A stretch of DNA of 61,839 nucleotides, from contig JAUNGZ010000010.1 of the NCBI GenBank assembly GCA_030524205.1, positions 1 to 61,839 on the forward strand. Reading direction: 5' to 3'. A program made the translations under genes and the position numbers. This DNA comes from Eubacteriales bacterium. GTDB lineage: Bacteria; Bacillota; Clostridia; Oscillospirales; Butyricicoccaceae. Position 1 is the first letter of the stretch, and each line of letters opens with the position of its first letter. Below, in pieces: positions 58,247-61,839 of this stretch. The notes beneath the pieces were generated by a model. The model was not told the DNA's origin. It saw nothing but the letters and a program-made list of their open reading frames with translations, and did not search any database.

Positions 58247-60492
58247 GAACAGGTCCCCTCCTCTTCCGGCGCAACGCCGAGCAGCAGCGCCGCGCCGCGC
58301 GAATTCTCATGCTCGCGCTCGCGCAGCATATCGGCCATGCGGCTGACCTCGCCGTCCAAAGCGCCCGAAACGCATTCGTCGATCAGGCGGCACAGCGCGT
58401 CCGCCTTGACCGAGCGAAGCTGCAAACAGGTGCGGCTGCCGATGTATTTGAGAAAGCCGTCGACCTTGATATCATAGCTCATGCCGACGACGGGCACGCC
58501 CCGCCCCGCCGAAAACATCAGCGCGTGCAGGCGGATGCCGACGACCGTTTTCATCCGCGCAAGGATGCCGATGGTCGTTTCGATCGGCAGGCGCGTGCGT
58601 ACCGCGTGCCACGGGCAGGAAAGCAGCGCGCCCACCCGCTCGGCGGGCATCAGGTCGTTCGGGAATTCGATCGGCACGAAAACGGGCGTCAGCCCGTGTT
58701 TTTCATAGGCGTAATTCGCCGCCGCCGCGATTTCGGGCAGCGCCGCCTCCAGCCCCTTCCAGTTGCGCAGGCCGAAGCCGATATACGCGCCGTCCGGGTC
58801 GATGCCCGACTGCTCCATCGCCAGCGAGACGATCTCCCGCGGCGCGGGGTCCAGAATAATCGTCGGGTCGGCGGACACGCGGATATCCGGACGCGTCACG
58901 CCCATGCGGGTCAGCTCGGAGCGGGAATTGTCGTCGCGCAGCGTGATGCGGTCGACCGAGCCGTCGATCACGCGGGCGGCCATCCTCCGGTTGCCCGCGC
59001 GGTTGATCGGGCCGATGCCGCAGCCGTACATCATCACCTTGCAGCCGTGCCGCTTGGCGGCGCGCAGCGTATAACAGTAGTACCAGAGCGACCGGGTCGA
59101 GGTCACATCCTGCATCAGCGAGCCGCCGCCGTTGATATACAGCGCGGCCCTGCGGAAGCGCCGCAGCACGGAAAACACATTGAAGGTGTAAATCGCGCCC
59201 GTGCGGTAGACAAGCCGCGTTTCCTTGGGCCGGCGCGACATGACGCAGATCGTCCGGTCCGGAGCGAGCGCGCGCATCTCCTGCACGATGGCCTCCAAAA
59301 TCGCGTCGTCGCCCGCGTTGCCGCGCCCGTAAGCGCCGCAGATGACGATGCTCTCGCGCTCGTCCCTCGGGCGGTGGAAGCGCGCGAGCAGGTGGCGGTA
59401 ATTCGCCTCCTGCCGCCTGCACATGTTCTCGCGCGAAAACTCGCGGGAGGCTTTTTCGTACAGCGCTTCGGAAAAGCGGCGGCGCAGTCCGCCGTCGCTT
59501 GCCAGCCGCGCCATGTATTTGCCGAGCTGCGCCGCGTCCCCGACCGGGAAGATATAGCCGTTTTCGCCCGTGTCGATCAGCTCGGGCATGCCGCCGACGT
59601 CCGAGCAGATTGTCGCGCAGCCCGCGCACACGCCCTCCAGAATGGAATACGGGAAGGTTTCAGACACTGAAGACAGCAGGTTGATGTCCATCGCGCGGAA
59701 AAACGGCTCGACCGGCGACACCCAGCCGCAGAAGGTCACCCGCTCGGTCACGCCGAGCTGGGCGCACAGCTTTTTAAGCATGTCGAGATCCTCGCCGTCG
59801 CCCGCGATGAACAGGCGGAGCCGGGGGGCTTCCGCGAGCGCCGCGGCGAAGCCGCGCACGGTCGTGGCAATGTCCTTGACCGCGGTCAGGCGCGCGGCGA
59901 TGCCGCACAGCACGTCGCCGTCCTCGATCTCCGCGCCGAAGGTCTGCTTCAAATAGGCCGCGCGGTCGAATTCACCCTCCGGCCGTTTGAAATCCATGCC
60001 GTTGTAGATTTTGACGATGCGCTCCGGGTCGAAGCCGCGCGTAATCAGCGTGCGGGCCATGCGGTCGGCCACCGGCTGGTAAAAATCAAGGAACCGCAGC
60101 GCGACCGCGTTGGCCGCGCCGAAGGTGTGCTGTTTAAACGGGTTGCCGAGATAATCGAGCTTATAGTCCGAGTGCACGGTCGTCAGCACCGGGATCCTTC
60201 GGCTGCGGCGCACCATCGCGCCCATCAGGTTGGCGCGTCCGCCGTGGCAGTGGATGATATCGGGCTGGAATTCGTCCACCAGCTCGCGCATCGCGCGCGC
60301 CGCGCGGAAGGGATTGTGCCGCTCGATCACGCGCACGTCGATGCCGCGCTCGCGCGCTTCGTCCGCGAACGGTCCTGCGCGGAAGGACAGCAGCATCACT
60401 TCGTTCCGCTCGGCAAGGCCGGTAACCATATTCATAATGTGCGTCTTGGCGCCGCCCACGTCGCCGCCGCCCATCACATGCATCACTCTCAA
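58243..60492 (-). CDS. fused glycosyltransferase and polysaccharide pyruvyl transferase (CsaB-type)
   Basis: 749 residues from a TTG at 60492: GGAGG lies 8 bases upstream and the protein then starts MRVMHVMGGGDVGGAKTH, the usual start of this GT4 family. Residues 1-370 are GT4 (HCHGGRANLMG, then ETFPYSILEGVCAG donor site). Residues about 380-749 are a CsaB/PF04230 pyruvyltransferase (ICGAYGRGNAGDDAILEAI, NGGGSLMQD, GIRLHALMFSAGRGVP). CsaB adds ketal pyruvate to wall polymer, the ligand for SLH domains. Fusion of the two functions suggests successive steps on one polymer. Confidence 0.88.
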   Translation of the reverse strand: MRVMHVMGGGDVGGAKTHIMNMVTGLAERNEVMLLSFRAGPFADEARERGIDVRVIERHNPFRAARAMRELVDEFQPDIIHCHGGRANLMGAMVRRSRRIPVLTTVHSDYKLDYLGNPFKQHTFGAANAVALRFLDFYQPVADRMARTLITRGFDPERIVKIYNGMDFKRPEGEFDRAAYLKQTFGAEIEDGDVLCGIAARLTAVKDIATTVRGFAAALAEAPRLRLFIAGDGEDLDMLKKLCAQLGVTERVTFCGWVSPVEPFFRAMDINLLSSVSETFPYSILEGVCAGCATICSDVGGMPELIDTGENGYIFPVGDAAQLGKYMARLASDGGLRRRFSEALYEKASREFSRENMCRRQEANYRHLLARFHRPRDERESIVICGAYGRGNAGDDAILEAIVQEMRALAPDRTICVMSRRPKETRLVYRTGAIYTFNVFSVLRRFRRAALYINGGGSLMQDVTSTRSLWYYCYTLRAAKRHGCKVMMYGCGIGPINRAGNRRMAARVIDGSVDRITLRDDNSRSELTRMGVTRPDIRVSADPTIILDPAPREIVSLAMEQSGIDPDGAYIGFGLRNWKGLEAALPEIAAAANYAYEKHGLTPVFVPIEFPNDLMPAERVGALLSCPWHAVRTRLPIETTIGILARMKTVVGIRLHALMFSAGRGVPVVGMSYDIKVDGFLKYIGSRTCLQLRSVKADALCRLIDECVSGALDGEVSRMADMLREREHENSRGAALLLGVAPEEEGTCS

Positions 60493-60518
60493 GGTTCGTT
60501 CCTCCAAAAAAAGATGAT

Positions 60519-60538
60519 GTATACTCACGTCAGTATAC
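60519..60538. promoter_or_regulatory. candidate operator over the GT-CsaB promoter
   Basis: Perfect inverted repeat GTATACT (60519-60525), 6-base spacer, AGTATAC (60532-60538), covering the -10 and start site. It may equally be a chance duplication of the -10. Confidence 0.45.
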
Positions 60539-60560
60539 CACCATCGGCGCGCAAATGCAA
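60532..60560 (-). promoter_or_regulatory. promoter of the GT-CsaB/glycosyltransferase unit
   Basis: Minus strand TTGCAT (60555-60560), 17-base spacer, TATACT (60532-60537). Confidence 0.75.
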
Positions 60561-60576
60561 AATTCCGGGCAAAGAT

Positions 60577-60605
60577 TTGTTTTTCCCCAAAACCCATGCT
60601 ATACT
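60577..60605 (+). promoter_or_regulatory. promoter of the flippase gene
   Basis: TTGTTT (60577-60582), 17-base spacer, TATACT (60600-60605), divergent from the GT-CsaB promoter. Confidence 0.7.
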
Positions 60606-60640
60606 AATGGTATCTGTCCGAAAGCGAGGTGTCCCCCCTT

Positions 60641-61839
60641 TTGTCCTCCAAAAATACCATGACGCGCGACGCCATGCTCTTTCTGCCCGCCAAGATCGTC
60701 GAAGGGCTGCTGATCATCGCGTGCTCGTCGCTTTATACGCGCATTTTCCTCGAGCCTGCCGTCACCGCCTTCAACCTGACCAACACGACCGTGCAGCTCG
60801 CCTACCTCATCCTCGCGGGCTGGATGGCCAACGCGGCGACGCGCTACGTCGGCGAGCAGTATCAGGCGGACGAGGGCCGGAATCTGTTCTCCACCGTGTC
60901 GACCATTTACATCCTGCTGTGCGTGCTGATGGCGGCGGGCTGCTGCGTGAGCGCGGCCGTCACCAAAAACGCGGTCTATCTCGGCGGCGCGCTGATGTTC
61001 TGCTCGTACACCGCGTTCCAGATTTTGAACGCGGCGCTCATTCAGCTCGGCCGCGTGCGCGCGTCCATCGTGTTTTCGCTCACCTCGGCGGTGCTCAAGC
61101 TGGCCGTCGCGTTCGCGCTGGTCGGCGGGCGGTCGAACTATCCTTCCGCCGCGCCCGCCATCGCGGCGAATACGATTGCCGACGGCGTCGCCGCCATCGG
61201 CGCCGCGCTCGCGCTCGGCCTGCCGGCCGTTGTGCGGCTGCGCTTTTTCTCCCGTCCGCTGCTGCAAAAATTCCTGAAATACGGCGTGCCGCTGATGGGC
61301 GTGTCGATCTCGGTCGCGCTGCTCAACCAGATCGACAAATATCTGGTCGTCGGCTTTTATGGGGATTTCAAGTACGCCTATTATTCCTCCAACAACTCGA
61401 TCGCCGCCGGCCTGTTCACGATGATTTCGGCGGGCATCATGCGCGGGGTGTACCCCGCCGTGCTGCGCGGCTGGAGGGACGGCGGCAGGGCCGAGGCCAA
61501 GCCCCTGCTCGACGCGGGCGTGCGGCTGTATCTGCTGGTCGCGCTGCCCGCGGTGGCCGGGCTGTGGGCGGTCTGCTATCCGATGAGCCGCGTGCTGTTT
61601 AAGGCGGGCTACGACGCGGGCGCGCCCGTTATCGCCTATACCGCGCTCGCCATGCTGTTCATGGGGCTGACCGAGTACGCCAACAAGGCCTATGAGCTCG
61701 AGCAATCCACCGTGCATGTGCTGCAAAACAGCGCGGCGGCGGCGGTCATCAAGGTGCTGTCGAGCGTCGTGCTGCTCAAGGCCTTCGGCTTCACCGGCGG
61801 CGCGATGGGCTCGGTCGTGGCGTTCGCGTCCTATTTTGT
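60641..61839 (+). CDS. polysaccharide flippase (MOP/Wzx-like), N-terminal part, runs off the right edge
   Basis: At least 399 codons. A TTG at 60641 has GAGGTG 9 bases upstream; an in-frame ATG at 60659 is the alternative. Twelve or so hydrophobic helices can be followed up to the edge, beginning LFLPAKIVEGLLIIACSSLYTRIF, with the mid-protein YGVPLMGVSISVALLNQIDKYLVVGFYG typical of the polysaccharide-biosynthesis flippase family. It probably moves lipid-linked units of the wall polymer made by the divergent glycosyltransferase genes. Confidence 0.88.
   Translation, partial: MSSKNTMTRDAMLFLPAKIVEGLLIIACSSLYTRIFLEPAVTAFNLTNTTVQLAYLILAGWMANAATRYVGEQYQADEGRNLFSTVSTIYILLCVLMAAGCCVSAAVTKNAVYLGGALMFCSYTAFQILNAALIQLGRVRASIVFSLTSAVLKLAVAFALVGGRSNYPSAAPAIAANTIADGVAAIGAALALGLPAVVRLRFFSRPLLQKFLKYGVPLMGVSISVALLNQIDKYLVVGFYGDFKYAYYSSNNSIAAGLFTMISAGIMRGVYPAVLRGWRDGGRAEAKPLLDAGVRLYLLVALPAVAGLWAVCYPMSRVLFKAGYDAGAPVIAYTALAMLFMGLTEYANKAYELEQSTVHVLQNSAAAAVIKVLSSVVLLKAFGFTGGAMGSVVAFASYF

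Overview
The window comes from a G+C-rich, low-redundancy Firmicute genome, most likely a gut-type clostridium of the Oscillospirales. The signs are YesM/YesN-type two-component pairs, TRAP and Rbs/Liv-type sugar or solute importers, a TPP riboswitch on a ThiT gene, AGGAGG-type ribosome sites, SLH-domain proteins with a CsaB-type pyruvyltransferase, and a separate IMP cyclohydrolase (PurO type) beside a cyclohydrolase-free PurH. The taxon is inferred from gene content only. No rRNA, tRNA, transposase, integrase or CRISPR array was seen.

Region 1 (1-1,600) holds the start of a collagen-like protein and a ZIP metal transporter preceded by a short leader ORF. Region 2 (1,650-29,800) is a large solute-uptake and sugar-acid catabolism region, almost all on the minus strand. 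It contains two paralogous sensor kinase/AraC-type regulator pairs, one with an orphan periplasmic binding protein. It also has an Rbs-type ABC importer with a cyclase-family hydrolase, a transaldolase-like aldolase, a Liv-type ABC importer, two MDR dehydrogenases, UxaA, UxaB, a TRAP importer and a divergent GntR/FCD regulator. Four promoters here (before 7,532, 12,104, 20,289 and 21,538) share a 14-bp direct repeat spaced exactly 21 bp. The repeat sits at one of two fixed distances from -35 and is a strong candidate binding site for the two AraC-type regulators.

Region 3 (30,250-36,200) is a compact island of modified-peptide (RiPP) genes. One unit is a SPASM radical SAM maturase followed by a 37-residue CxxC-x5-CxxC peptide. 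The other is a Nif11-type leader peptide with an 11-residue hydrophobic core followed by a YydG/EpeE-like radical SAM enzyme. Two SnoaL-LytTR regulators and an 'up-regulated in Daf-2' (aegerolysin-like) domain protein lie between them. No exporter or protease is present. A fragment resembling the 3' end of rlmCD lies at the far side of the island from the intact rlmCD, as expected for integration at that site.

Region 4 (36,200-45,460) is housekeeping: RlmCD, a small protein, ThiT under a TPP riboswitch, a secreted M16C protease with SLH domains, an ECF sigma/anti-sigma pair and a glycogen branching enzyme. Region 5 (45,800-57,000) is the purine operon, read as purE-purC-purF-purF paralog-purM-purN-purO-purH-two membrane proteins-purD-YbjN-like. 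It starts with a translated leader ORF and an attenuator hairpin and is punctuated by a family of related hairpins. Region 6 (57,070-61,839) is cell-surface polysaccharide: a glycosyltransferase, a glycosyltransferase-CsaB fusion, and the start of a divergent flippase. The pyruvyltransferase and the SLH-anchored protease suggest a pyruvylated wall polymer that anchors SLH proteins.
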